A stretch of 64,000 nucleotides of DNA, from the NCBI GenBank assembly GCA_013396655.1, contig WBMV01003351.1, positions 186,001 through 250,000 of the forward strand. The letters are read 5' to 3'. Shown piece after piece: positions 25,901-39,625 of this stretch. The notes beneath the pieces were generated by a model, which did no database searches, was not told the DNA's origin, and worked only from the letters and a program-made list of their open reading frames with translations. Position numbers and translations under genes: made by a program. The DNA comes from Campylorhamphus procurvoides. Its lineage: Eukaryota > Chordata > Aves > Passeriformes > Dendrocolaptidae. Position 1 is the stretch's first letter; every line of letters begins with the position of its first letter.

Positions 25901-28900
25901 TTGTGTTCAGTGAGTTTATTACAAAAGCATTTTTTACTTTCCCATGAGTTTGACAGGGAAAATAAAGCAGGTGAAACAAATGAAATGTTTGATCTTAGGC
26001 TTAACCTTTTATACCACTGGAAAATCCTAGAAGAGAGAACGAAGTATCTAGTTATAAGCAGAAGCCTCTTAAGCACCAGCAGTGTGCTCACTGTTCAGTT
26101 TATAGCAGAACTTTTTAACAGAACAAGGTTGCAGCTTCCAAGTCCTTAGAGTATGTTCAGATTTCTAATGCTCTCGGGTGTGTTAAATTCTTACTCAGGT
26201 AGTGTATGCCCAAACATTTATCGTTAGTACAGCCCTTCTAACTGTAACCTCCCAGTCTGTCCCAGCTCATGCAGCCAGTAACTGGCACTGCTTAATAACT
26301 TGCAGTCCTGGGCAATAGGGCTATGAAGAATAATTTGAGTTTTTTCCCCATTAATGAGCAGAAAGTACTGTAGATCTCTTGACATTCAAGGAGCTATACC
26401 ACTTCAGCTCCAACCTCTCTAGACTGCTTTAGAATAATGAGGTGATGATGTGATTTTTTTGCAGGATTACAATTTGATGAACTTTCGTTATCTAATCTTC
26501 CTAAGATTAATGGAAATGTTGTACACCTTAGCATAAGGTGTATTTATCATGGTATATACACTACACATAGAGGTTTTATAACTACCCTAGTGAAACATCC
26601 AAGTTTACCCAGCCATTTAGGATGTGATTTGCAAAGAAATATGAAGATTTTTATGAGATTTAAGAGTGCACATGGTTCTGCCTCTATGTTTACTGCTGGA
26701 ATAAGAAAGTCCAGACTTCTCAAGGCTATTTGAAAATGAAGAATTAACAAGGATGTTCCTACTGTTGCTAGCATCAATATCTGGGTGGTTTGAGGTAGCA
26801 TTAACATGTGTGTTTATTTAAAATATAGTTAGCTATGGTGTATGCAGTGAAGATACCTAAATACTGTTATACACAATATTGGCTGTGCTGTGGGTTTTGC
26901 AATAGAATTGAGCCTAAATGATCATGTACAATTTTCATGTTAATTTTTAATTTTCAATAGTATTTATAGTCAAGAAAAAATTGGCATACAAACAAGGTGA
27001 GACAAGAAGAAGGGGAAAAAAGACCAAAAGAAAATGAATATATATTGCAAGATTCTTCTGGAAACTCTATCTACTCATGTTAACCCTGACCCAAAAAACT
27101 GGTACGCCACTTTTGAACAGCAACTTCTGGGAGTTTCACATTTTAATTCCTGATCTTTACAAACAATGCACTGGGTATTCCAATCTCACTTTGGACCTTG
27201 GGCAAGACTTCTTACAAGAGAAAGGCTTAAATGTGTCAGCTGAAGCAAGGGCATGAGTAACCAAATCACTCTGTAATAAAATTTGCCTCATTGCTTTTAA
27301 GGACTAGCAGATGGTTTCAACTTTATCTCCCACTGGAGACAAGCTGATTGAATTCAGTCTTTGTTTAATGGCTGCTATTTGTGGAAATGAAGATAAAGGA
27401 ACTAAGCTACAGAGTGGCTGTTCCTGTATAGCCAAGTAGCAGAAAAGATTCTGCTTGTGTGACCAACAGTTCCATTTGCAAAATCTGTTTTTTTCATATA
27501 ATTGTGATGACTAGCAGTAAGTCATACCTTCTCACAATGAGCAAGAAAGAGTGTAAAGTGGTGTCCTACCTCACTGATTACAGTTAGATTCAGATATATA
27601 TATATGTTATAAAAAGAAAATATTTAACAACACATTCACCAAATGCTCTCGTTCCCTAACTCTAATACAGGGTGCTGAAATAGAGGCTCCTGAAAGAAAC
27701 CATTCAAACAGAAATCAAACTAACACAATCTTGTGGATGTGAACCTTACTTTAGAAACCAAATTTACTGGGGCTATGGTGTGTGTTGGGGTTGTCTAAAC
27801 TGACTGTGTACCAATAGGAATACACAGGGAAACTACCTATTGTGGACTGCACTCTGTTAGTTGAGATACAGAAAGACAAGGTTTGAAAAGTTTCAAAATA
27901 CTAGAATATTTGTCCTGGAACAGTTGCTCTCCTTGTGGACAATAGCCTATTTGAAATATGCAGACATATTTGTTGAACCTATGCATAGTCTAAGCAAGGA
28001 GAACATTTATGTTTGAGGCTAAGTAAAGACCCTTTGGAGGTTTAAAAGTGCAAAATCTGCACTAAAAACCAGTTTGCTGGGAGATCATAGCTTGCCTGGA
28101 AAGCAGCAGTCCTGCTTCTGCCCTATTCAACCAGCACAGTTGGTAGTCAGCACGTGGCTGGGATTTGTGGGTTCTCCCTGACTGCTGGACAGTCCTCCCA
28201 AGTGACAATGCTAGAATTAGTCCTGAACCCTCTTTTCATGAGAATTTCACAACTCTTAATTTTTGTTTTGAATAGAATGAAATGTCAGAGTGCATGTGTG
28301 TTAACTGGATTCTGGTCCAGGGCTGCAGTATCAGAATTTGTGGGAACCTCAGCTCTTCTGACAGACAGTATTCCCACAGACATAACAAGAAGGAACTATC
28401 TCTAGGAAGATTCTAGACTTCTTTGCTCTGGGACTTGCCCACAAAGTATCTCTACTTGTGTAGTAGAGACAAGGCACAAGGTCACAACAGCATTATGATT
28501 CAATGGGGTTATAGCAGAGAATTTACAGACAGAGAAACATTTTCATTTATACCATTGATCACATGGGAGCACACAGGCAGTATGTTGGTAGAAAGGACAA
28601 AGACAGAGAAGACTGTTTAATTACTTACATCTTATAAAGGTGTATGTATGTGCTCCCACACATAAAAGCAATTAGCTCTCCTAAGTAAACCCAATTCAGA
28701 TAGACAATAGCATGGCCAAAAGAAAAAAGAGCACGTTTTTAATTGTTAGTACTCTCTAGTACTAGTGTAGTACTCTCACTGTGTGAAGCACTGGTGGTAC
28801 AGCACCTTTCATTTGAAAACCTCCAAGACCTGTAGAAAATCTGGGTAATGGTAATTCCTAAAATGGATGGAAGTAGGAGTACGAACTGCACATAAATACT

Positions 28901-30450
28901 GGCAAGGTGAAAGGGTTGGTTTTGTCAGAGATCTGGGTTTGATCCAGACATTCTGGAATTTAGAACAGATGCCCACAGAAGAGTACAGACTGCTGCAGTG
29001 GAGGAGGTTCTGGTTGCTGAAGACACATACTGTACATACATGGTGAAGACTACGTATCAAAAGGAAGCAAGATTAACACTTGTCTTCATCCAGATAGGCT
29101 TGTCAACTCTATGCATAGTACATCTGTGAAGTCTGATTATTGTCTCCTTATTTTGCTGCAATTATGTCTCTGAGTGTCTGTTTCAGCCAGAAGGTAAGGT
29201 CATTCAATATGTACCTGCATACATGAGTGTTAGCTCTGCCCTTGCTTCCAGGAAAGGAGAATATTAGTCAAGCTATGAGGTTGTGCTCACACAGCTGTGA
29301 GACTGATGGGCAGGAGCTGGGTCCCATATCTTCAGTCTCCAAGAGCACAGTCCAGAGAAATTTGCTCCTATTCTGTACATTTGGTATTCTTAATGAGGAA
29401 GCCTCTTTGTAGTCAGTAAAATATTTGTGTCCTTTGTAAATGAAAGTGGTGTTACCTTTTCTCGAATTGCTGCAGGTGCCCTAGTATCCCATTATGAAAA
29501 TGAGTTCTTACAAGTACACATGAACTGAGAAATAGAAACTATGTAAGAAGAAGTTGGGAATATGTAAAAAATAGCATATTTGCAAAAGACTTTCTAAATA
29601 TGGTGGGGTTTGTTTTTGTTTTTTTTACAGAGAGGGAGTTGTCACTTGGGTGGTTATTTAATCTTTTGCACTCAAGCAGAAGAAAATATGAGACACACAA
29701 TTCAGAATGTCTTCAAGTGCTTTCAAAGCTTTGCCATTCTTTAAAGGGTAAAGAAGGGGGAGGGACACAGGGAGACAGAAAGTCATTCAAAGGCGGAGTA
29801 ATGAAGGGAGAAATGTTTGAAAAATGTGAATGTTATAAAATGTTCACAAGCAGCAAAGAGGTTGAACAACTGCAGAACTGATCCAAAAAAAAAAGGCATC
29901 TAATCCTCTTAATTTTTTGCTTCATCAGGGGAAAATGCTGGACGAGAAGAAACATTTTCTGTGTAGTAGAATATGGTAAGCACTTCAGAAAGAGATCTGC
30001 TCCAGGCTACATGCTGAATGGTGACCTTCTGAAATTGTTTAAAGTAAGATTCATGGCAAAAATTTCACCCTTTGTCTGTCTAGGAAAGCAGCTTTATCAC
30101 ACACGATCTAAAATGTGCTGAAGTATTCATTTTTTTGTACATGGTCTTATTTATTTCAAGATTTATACATTTTTTCCCACCAAGTTACTTTTGGGAATGA
30201 GAATCAGTGTTTATTCTCTTGACAAAATACTCTTATTCTTACCTGTTTGTATTCTTTCTCCTTTGAAGAAATTATGTGACAAAACCATTCACATTATGTT
30301 TTTGTAATGTTGGCAGATACAGCTGTAAATTTTAGGTGTTTTTTCTCTTTCCCTTTTTTATTTTATTTTTTTTCCATACCATCAGAAAGATACTAGGCTA
30401 ATGAATCTGAGCAGATGTTCGGCACTGTGATATAAATTATATCCATATAG
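23000..30450. other. Noncoding A/T-rich DNA, nothing recognised
   Basis: Contains G/T-only tracts on the + strand at about 25201-25227 and 29601-29627, and a short AT repeat at 27594-27605. The longest open frame is 107 codons (25013-25336) and includes a Cys/Phe run encoded by the G/T tract. No exon, mobile element or RNA gene was recognised. Confidence 0.55.
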
Positions 30451-30502
30451 ATAGTACAATGTTAAATACTCTGTTAATAGTACAATGTTAAATACTCTGT
30501 TA
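30451..30502 (+). repeat. Perfect 26-bp tandem duplication
   Basis: A 26-bp unit beginning atagtacaatgttaaatact occurs at 30451-30476 and again, base for base, at 30477-30502. Identical copies suggest a recent duplication. No coding or structural role is visible. Confidence 0.95.
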
Positions 30503-33500
30503 AAGGGGAAGTCGTTTACAGTTTTGTAATGCTATGTTTTAAAGATGCTGTAGGGTTTGTAACACATCCAACAGTATTGTTTCCATATGTGCTGAAGATT
30601 TAATGTTGAAAAATTTGAGTATGCTTTAAAAGCACAGTACCTCATTGGGCAAGGCCTCTCAGCAAGGGCAGCTTAGCAGCCACTGGCAAAAGCCTGTAAC
30701 TGGCAGTGACTGGTCAAATCTGACCAGCTCAGAAGACTGGAAAACAGAAGATGGTGAATGAGTAGAAGATTTATGCATGTTATGTATTTTTTTTCAACTC
30801 ACTGTAATTTAGTAATCTTTTGTGACTTTTCTCCCTTTGGGAGGAAAGCCATAAAAGTCATTTTGAAGATGTCTATAAGCAGTTCTGTTTCTCTCAAGCC
30901 AATAAACATAAAATTTACACATGCTATGCATTATGCTTTATTGCCTAGAACACAAGGCCATAGTGGAATTTCATAATAAGGATTTAACCTATAAAATTCA
31001 TTAGGAATATAATAGGTATCTGTAGAAATTCAAAATAGTTTAGCTTTCAAAGCTAATTATTCCTTCTGTATGTCTTTTTAATAGGTCTGTAGCACCCTAC
31101 AGCAAGCATGACATTTTCATTAAATTGAATGACTCCAAAATTTGTTGTAAATGGTGTAGGGTTTGGTTTTTTTGTTTTTTTTCCCCTGAAGAATCTCGTT
31201 TTTGGAAATGGTAAGTTACTATGGCAGGCTGCTACACTGCTCTTGATTTCAGATTGTGAACAACCATTCAGAATAACATAGTTTGCAGAAACAGAGAATG
31301 CTCAATGGTCCTGGAGAAAAGGATCTTCTCTTAAAGAGGAGATGTCATCACCTAAACTGGAGTGAACTATGATGAACACACTACGGAAGGATGAGAGGAC
31401 CACTGTATACTCTAGTGAGATGAATATCATGAAATAGGGAGTTAATCTAGCATTTTTAGGAGAGGGAACCTGACCAGTAAGTATACTGAAACAGAGTACT
31501 CAGAAAGAGAAAGATCAAATACAATCACAATCTTAAATTATAAATGGCTCTGGTAGACATGAAAGAAGCTTGCTTTAGGAATGAGGATAGAGTGGCTATA
31601 GGGTATATCTGCAAATTTTAGTTTGGGTTAGACTAGTCTGCTTTTGAAATTAATTTCCCAGTCATTCCCACAATCTTTGATATCTTTCACATGATAAAAC
31701 AGTTTTGGAGGATTTTATGTGACTACTTTCTCTATGAAATTAAATCAAAAGTTGGTCTCTAGGATCTCTCTTTAATGCACTCCAAATGTTAGTGGATGTC
31801 AGTCAACAGGTCCAGAGCAGAGCTTGGAATCAAGGCCCCTAAAACATACAAAATATGACCACTGCTTCTCAGAACCAATATTTTACTCTACAGATCAATT
31901 TATATTGTGGTGCTCTTATTATTGAAGGTGTAGCCAAAGAGTAATTTAAAAGGAGAAATAAGATCCATAGAGCACATTCTACTTGGTAAAGATGATTTTT
32001 TGTATTTTGCTAGAACATACATTGTGCAAACCGAAATTCCTCAATAAGAAGCAGAAAAAGAACCAGTGGAAAAGCGTTTATTAAATACTAAAGAAAATTA
32101 TGTAGACGTGCTTGCATAAAGAATTTCTCTCAAGTCTGTGCTGCTGTGTAAAACATTGGCACACACTTTACTACTGCAATGGGTGAAGCCAATTTACAGT
32201 TTTCAGAATCTCATTTGATAATCAGTTTAGAATAATTCTTAGTGGCTTTTCAGACTGCAATTTAGGATTGTGGTTTAGCATGTACTTTTCCTCAATCCAG
32301 AATGACTTGTGTATTAAAATCTGTAAATTGATTCTTTTGCAACATTTATTTTGTGAAATCTGCATTTTGAAAGGTGTCAGTGTTAAACATAGGTTAATCT
32401 AGCAATCTTTTACTGTGAAAATGTATTCCACAGGGCATTGAAGTGTTGTAGTAGAAAACTATTTGGTAAAATAAGCAATCAGATAAGAATTTCAGCTTAA
32501 ACTACTTTTTTTTGGAAGAATTAATTATCCTAAGATTCCTGTTTGAGCCAGCTGCTAGAATTTGTTGTGTGAAGCAGTCATTTTCTTATTAAAAGTCTAA
32601 ATTTATTTAAGATACAGTTGGATGTGGAATTTCTTGGTACAGTTACAGATACCATTTTTTAAAAAAAAAAGGTTCATTTTTATTACTTGAATTTTACAAT
32701 TTGGTTCTTCAGAGACAGCAACTAAATGTGAATAGCACACTTAATTCCATTTTGAATAATATTGAATGTCTTAGCATTCTGTAGCTCTGTTTAGAAATGA
32801 AATTAAAATGTTTTATTTTGTAGTCTAATCCTGTCCTAGTCATCCATTTTAGTTTTAAACAAAGCTTTGAAATATCTCTTTTTGACAATTAAATCATTGC
32901 CTTTCATGCAGTTGAATGCTATGATTCTGCATTTCTTTTTCATTTCACTAGAAATACTTCCAGCTAAGCAGATATGGATACAGTTAGGGGGTAGATACAA
33001 CTGTCTGAGGTGGGAAATACTCTCTAGTGATGCAACAATAAGAAGCTTCTGTGATAGCATTCTTCCTTCACATTATATCATGGAAGACTGTTCATTGTAT
33101 GAAGGTTCAAAGCCTGCCTCCTGTTTGAGGGTAAACAGGGGAGAAGCAAATGAAATGAAAACTTGAGTTAAGACTGCAGTGAAATAGTGCTAACTTCACT
33201 CTGGGCTTCTTTGAGGGATATTTTTCTAAACAGAAGTACATACATGTACATATGACAGTAATGGGAATGTGTGCAGTAAGAGGGAAATATCTGTAATTCT
33301 AGTGTGGTCTATATCTTTAACTGCATATACATCTTTAAAAACAGATCTGAAAGTATCACCTTAACCTTTTGCCTGTACATGTCCTAAATTTAAAGCATAT
33401 GTGCCCACAATCTAATGTTAAATTTTATTTGCATGGTATTCAAAGGAATTAGAAGCAGAGAAACCTGAAGGGGCATGGGAAACACAGACAGGAGTGAATA

Positions 33501-36500
33501 GGGTAGACTGTCGCCTCATATACTCTTGGAACCTCATCTTTGCAGGGAAGACACAAAAAAAGAAAGTACATTTTCTACAATTAGCAACCTTCTTCTGTCA
33601 TATATTGCCTAAAACATGTCTTTATATGGAATTATGGCTGCTTTTACTGTTGATTCCCCATATCTGGCACCTTACAGAAGGAAGAACGTCTAAAATACAG
33701 CTAAGGAAAGAAAAGTTAGAGATGATTTACTCCTAAAGTAGTGGCTAAATGTTAAAGATGCTAGAAACAAATTAGATCTTATAACTTTTACTATGCTTCA
33801 TTTATTGTCTATTTTGAGTAATATTTGGTTCATAGTTTGCCACATTGTCCAGGGACAGATCTTCCAGAAAAAGTTTTAAGAAAAGCAGAAGTGTATAACT
33901 ATTAAGTATTATGACCACAGAGGAAGTTTCTTATCTTCCAGGCATCTAGTTAGTAGCTGCTTTACTGTGGAAGCATGAAGATTTAGGCCTCCTATACATT
34001 TTAATCCTTTTTAATATACACATTTTAACAAATTGGAAATTGAAACACTGGATTTCAGTTTTATTATGGAAGACAAATTTATGTTGTCATTTAAAATGCA
34101 TTCATGAAAAATTACAGCAAACAGGTAGTTATGCTATGTGCATTTGCTCTCATTAGTTGGGGAGAGGAGCAGAGCTTTAAAAAATTACATTAGCTAACGT
34201 AAGAGATTCTAAGAAATGTCTTTCTGTGAAATGGGACTTGGTGACAAGTGATTACTGGTAGGATGTATATGGTAGCCCACAGACAGGAAGACAATTTAAA
34301 AAGAAGATTCTACTCTCTTACAGTCTAAACATAGAGAGACTAATAAGGCTTGCATTGGTTTGATGACTTTTTGATCATCAGTTTGCTATTTTTCAGTCAG
34401 AGCTTTTTTGGAGAACTGTAGTGCAACATTGCTTTACACAACACAGTATTTACAAATTGTTTGCAGAATCACTTACATTTCTTGTTGGAGTTAATGTTTA
34501 CTATCTTACTCAGATCCATGAATCATCAGTTTAGGGTTATATTCTTTCCTGGGGTCTGTCCTTCATTGCATCTTTTCAACTTCTCTGAATCTCTTTCTGT
34601 GCACCATTTAACACCATTTTCAAAAGCAGAACCCAACTACTAAACTGTTAAAATACTGAATATGGTATAGAATGGACCTGGTATGAAGCAAAAGCCTATA
34701 AATTCATTAGACAAGGTTATTTTTTCTTTTTTTTTTTTTTTTCAATCTTTGTTAAGATGTTGGTGGTCTTCATCTTTACCCGGATACTGAAATTTCAATT
34801 CCATGTAAGCTTTCTAAGTTCAAAACTTATTGTTCAACTAAGAAACTAGCCAAGAAATAATGTATGTATTATATTACTTGTATCTGTATCATCTACTAAC
34901 CCTTTGATCTGCTGTTGCGCACTTGCTCTGTTGTACATGGGGCTTTCATCTTGCAAACACTGAAAAATGAATTAATTTCAAAGATAGCATTAATGCCATT
35001 GAAGAATAATTTCACATATTCCCTCCGAATTTCAGGCCTAAATCCTTTACTGGCTAATCTTGTGATTCGGTTCAGAAGGCGTTACAATTTCATGTGAAGG
35101 TCCATTGATTTATTGCCAGAGGTGGTGGAAACTGTTTTGTTGGTGCTGGCAAATATGATAAGGGAAGAGCTATACCACCATTTTCATGTAGACAATTTGG
35201 ATGTTTTAACTGACTAAAGTTAATCTCTGTGTCTAACTTCTCATCAGGAAATAAGGGTCAGCCATCTGGCAGTGATAAATTTGGCTGGAATGGATTCCAT
35301 CTGCTAAAATATGATGTAAAAATATTCTGCTCTTCCATGGCACTGGAAAGATATGACATCTGGGATTAGACAAAATAAAGAAGCTTGAAATTGGAAGGCA
35401 TTGACAAAATGATTTCCCTTCTGAGGAATTGGAGAGGTGCCATGGAAGGGTGGAACTAACGACAGGCCAGTAACTACAGTTTATCAGTTCGCAGATAAGT
35501 TCTTCTAGAAGTGAATGTTAACTCAGAAGTTAAACACCGAGTTCACTCTTCCTCTCCAACCTCACTCCACCACTTCTAAAGCTATTAGGTAGATTTATGG
35601 CCAAGAGAATCACCTATCTGAGTACATAAAGATAGAGGTTTCTCATGTGAACGTGGAATTTTGTGCTACCTGACACCCAGCTGTTTGCAGCTGTGCAGCT
35701 TGTGGTTTACCAGAAGAGCTGGAAAAATAGGAAAGGCTTTGCACTGTTTTATCTACAAACTGAAGCAGGTAGCTTCTCTTTTGATTGGTCATTACAAATA
35801 TATCACAATAGAGCTTCCAAGAATCCTATTTTTCAAGGTGCTGAAATTGCCTGAATAATGAACTGGTATGCTCTAGAGCTGATGATTTAACTTTTTTCTT
35901 TGCCTTTTCTGTATACTGAGACATGAAATTTTATCATCAAAATTCAGTATCTTCTGCATAGGTAAGGTCTGTTCAAATTGGCTAATTTGTGTTTCCTAGT
36001 CTGTGACTGGCTGATGCTGAAAAAAAAAATAGCAAAGATGTAACTCATCTGGGATTATCAATTCCCCAATAGTAAGATAAACTACTATTATACTGAGTGC
36101 TTTTAGTATGTTTTTCCTCTGAATTGTGCCAGTTTTGAAAGCTGAAAATTTTACATGTGTTCAGGTGACAGAGAAATCCTAAGGGATTCGGAGAAAACCT
36201 GCAGGTCATCCAGGTGTGAGCAGTTTCCCTGGGGAGCCCACATCCTTGTAGACATTGTTTCCAAAATATATCTTTTGGTTTAATTTGAAAACTTCCTTTA
36301 AAATTAAGAAAACATTTTTAAGGAGTGACATATGGAAAATTCTGATCATGATTTTTTTTTTTGCCTGGAGCAAAGCGAGCTGCTTTCTAAATTATCATGT
36401 CCCAGAGAGGAAAGATGTGAAAATAAGGGTCTGTGTTTGACCCTATCCTGAAGACTGGAATTATAATGCATCCTACAGAATTACTCAACAGACACCATGC

Positions 36501-38092
36501 TAATGTGATGTTCTTTTTATAAGTCTAGGCAGTGGTATGCCATCATATATAACTCAATGGCTGCTGTAACGTGAACCAGTAGGCATTTAGTTTTAGAGTA
36601 CTCTGTACAAGTTAATTTTCAAAAATCAATCCTCAGTAATTGGTTTAATAGTTAATAATAACTGACTACGATGGTGTAGTAGAGGAGCTATTATGTCCAT
36701 TGAAACGTCTGTAAGTGTGAAAATTTTTCATTTGTGACCACAGCAAAGAGAAAGGTCTTAACAACTTTTTTTGCTTTACTTTCGCAGAAGGCAATTAAAC
36801 AAGAAGTTTGTGCTGGTTGGAATTTTTTTATTAGCTACACCCCTCCACCCTTCTTTTTTGTTATTGTAGGTAGTGATATAGCTGCTTTTGTAGCCAAATC
36901 TCACATAAATGCATTAATTGCAGTTCAGCAAGAAATGCCGAGCTTAAGGAACATTGGGAAATAATGTAGGATTCAAGTAAATACAAAGAGACTTTGACTA
37001 GATGTCCATTTTTTTGTGTATATAATGGCATATTTCAAAAAAATCTGTGTAATTTTAATATAATGAAAAGCAGACAGTATGAGTTGAATTTTAAGGCTGT
37101 ATTCCTGAGAAAGGGATTTAGCTGTAATTTTCTTCTATTTCAATACGGAATACGTGAGCTTAAATTAGGTAACTGCTTACTTGTCTTGCTGGCTCATGGG
37201 CTCAGTAAAAATACTGCTGCACAAAATTTTCAAAAACACTTTTTAAAGGGATGTAGTTTTATGGTTTCACATATTTTGTCCTTTTGTGTTTAAATGCCGT
37301 ATATTTTCACTGATGACAGAGAATCCTACTTCCCTTCCATGTTTAAATTTTTGTCTAAATATTGGGCTTGATTTCTTCTTCTAATTTATTGGTGACTTCT
37401 CTTACTATTCCTGAGGCTTCTTTCAATGTACAGCTTCCTAGTCTTGAAGCTGTGACATGTGAAAATCAATCTCAACTTATATTTAAGCACTTGTAAAATA
37501 CTGTTTCCTTGGCTAAATCCCCAAATTACTTGTACCCCCACAAAGTACACTTATTTGAATATAAGTAGGCTTGTAAAAGAAGACAGAAGAATTTAAAAGT
37601 TTGATCATTTAGAACAAATGTAATAATTCCTTTTTCTCTTATTTTGCTTTAAAGAAAATGCTAAGCATGTGCTTCAACAATTACTGAATTGGACTAAGTA
37701 CACTCAGTTATATAGAGCCTTTACCTAATTTGTGATCTGAAAAAACAAATATGATTAATACAGAGGACAACACTCTAGTGCAAGATGCTGATGCTTAGAA
37801 AGTAAAGTTCATTTCACAATTTGACAACATCGTGTGTTACATCCACTTGTTTCCCTCACTTATTTATGATCTTCTTTGCTCCAACATTCCAGTCTGTGGG
37901 GTGTAATCTGGATCTGATATAAATATCTAACTATATAGACATAAAGGCATTACTAGATCTAGACCTTTGTGTAACAGCTAGTAATTGAAAAGAAACCTAG
38001 TGTCTCCACTATCTTCACAAATATTGCTTCATTTCAAATAGTTGCAATATTAGTAGAATAAAAACCACATCAAATATTCATCTTTGCCAGCA
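30503..38092. other. Noncoding A/T-rich DNA, nothing firm recognised
   Basis: Includes a G/T-only tract (31159-31182) and a 16-T run (34727-34742). The block around 36860-36965 is repeat-free with attaattgcag-type homeodomain cores and could be a conserved element, but that is only an impression. Open frames of up to 99 codons (32867-33166, 36994-37293) have no recognisable domain. No mobile element was identified. Confidence 0.55.
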
Positions 38093-38137
38093 GGTTTTTT
38101 TTGTTGTTGTTTGTGTGTGTGTGGGGGGTTTTGTGTT
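38093..38137 (+). repeat. 45-nt G/T-only tract with a GT core
   Basis: All bases from 38093 to 38137 are G or T on the + strand: a T run, ttg repeats, a short gtgtgtgtgtg core, six G, then ttttgtgtt. The alternating GT part can adopt Z-DNA and is a potential microsatellite marker. Confidence 0.9.
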
Positions 38138-38899
38138 AGCAGATTGCCTTTACAGAGAGCTTTCATGTTTGTTATTTGTCTCCATTTGCTGAAGTAGCTG
38201 AGTATGGTCCAAATGGAAACATAAATCACAGAAAAAGCTTATTAAGAAATGTTTATATTGTTGAATTAGAAAGCAGTAGGTAGTATTTGTTAGGCTAGAT
38301 AAACTGTATATTGCTGTCTTTTGGGGAAACTAAAACCTGAATAAAATCTTTACCTTGGACACTCAAGTTTTTCTCCAAAGGTTAAGCTGATACAGCAGTT
38401 ACTTCTTTAATTATTTATGGATGAGACATGTGAAATGCCTGCCAAAGTTAGCCAAGAGAAAATAATGGCTAGTATTAAACATTTGACCTTGAAAGCAGCT
38501 CTGATTGAAAATAATTACCCAAGTTTTAAAACCTTTATTTCCTGTTCTGGTGGCAATGTCCTTCTTAAGCTGTAATAAATTGCCCAATCATTTTAGCATC
38601 AGATTAACTTGACTCAAGTGTTTATTTCACATTAAGCTTCAACATTACTGATGCACTATGTAAAAGTGATATTAATTATCAGCAAGGTTCTTTTTTTTTC
38701 TTTAAATCCAGACTTCTTTGGTGGTATAAATTTTCATTGATTTTGCCCTCAATGTTCCACTGAGGCCAGATGTCATTTCAACTTATCAAAATCTTAAAAT
38801 TAACTCTGAATTTTCTGCTGACCTCTGATGTTTTGGTATTGAGCAGGTGCAAATGAATTCTCTTAGACTCCTTTGTTATTTCTATCTGTGTTGTCAATC
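38138..38899. other. Noncoding A/T-rich DNA next to a regulatory-looking block
   Basis: No gene, RNA or mobile element was recognised. From about 38390 the sequence is repeat-free apart from a T-rich stretch near 38690, and contains homeodomain-type cores such as ttaattatt (near 38408) and attaattatc (near 38671). It may be part of the candidate regulatory block that follows. Confidence 0.45.
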
Positions 38900-39625
38900 T
38901 AGTTTACATTAACATCTGGAAAATGGATATGGGAAAATTATAGGTCTTTTTAATTATAATTAGCTGTCAGTCTTCTCAATGAGACATATTTTGGTCATTA
39001 AGTGAATAAGATTGGCTCATGAATATTTCTTCATAGAATACATATCTAAAAATAAATTATAATTTTTTTGTTTTCAAGCATAATGGTGCCACCATAACCA
39101 CTGTGCAGAGATTTATATGGGGGTTTGTGTTCTGGCAAACATTTTGCCTCAAGGACACCAGGTGTAGCTTTGTAGGGTCCTTTGATTAATGTCTGTCTAG
39201 TAACATCACTGGTCGCTTTGGGCAAATTGTTCTATAAAAGGAAATCTTGCTGACATGGAAAAGAAAATTGCAAATCTGGTATGCATGAGATTTTAATTAC
39301 AATAAACAACAATTAAGCAGATTATTATAGCCGTGCAATTATTACTCTAAAGTTGACATTGTGTCAGCACCTTATTTTCATTGCTTTTGTAATCAGTCTG
39401 TAGAATTTGCCTTGAGCTAAAATTTTTAAAGTCAACAACAAGATTTCAGACAATTTATTTTTGTAATTTGTTTTAGTTACCAAAGAGATTTTCAGAACTT
39501 TCTTTCTGTTTCTTTTTTTTGGTCACAAAGCCATCAAAAATGTTGCATCTATCTGGTTCATAACAAGCCACATCCTGTTACCCTTATGCAGTAAGCCTCC
39601 CTCTGACTGTTAATTAATTGTGCAC
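38900..39625. promoter_or_regulatory. Candidate conserved regulatory block rich in homeodomain cores
   Basis: TAATTA-type cores cluster here: taatta at 38951 and 39294, caatta at 39310 and 39336, and overlapping taattaatt at 39611. The cores are embedded in repeat-free A/T-rich DNA with short G/C words between them. This texture is typical of deeply conserved vertebrate enhancers near developmental genes. Functional status is inferred; the sequence alone does not show conservation. Confidence 0.3.

Noticed and set aside
28740..28780. Recurring agtactctc/tagtact words
   Set aside because: Short, irregular and explained by local low complexity.
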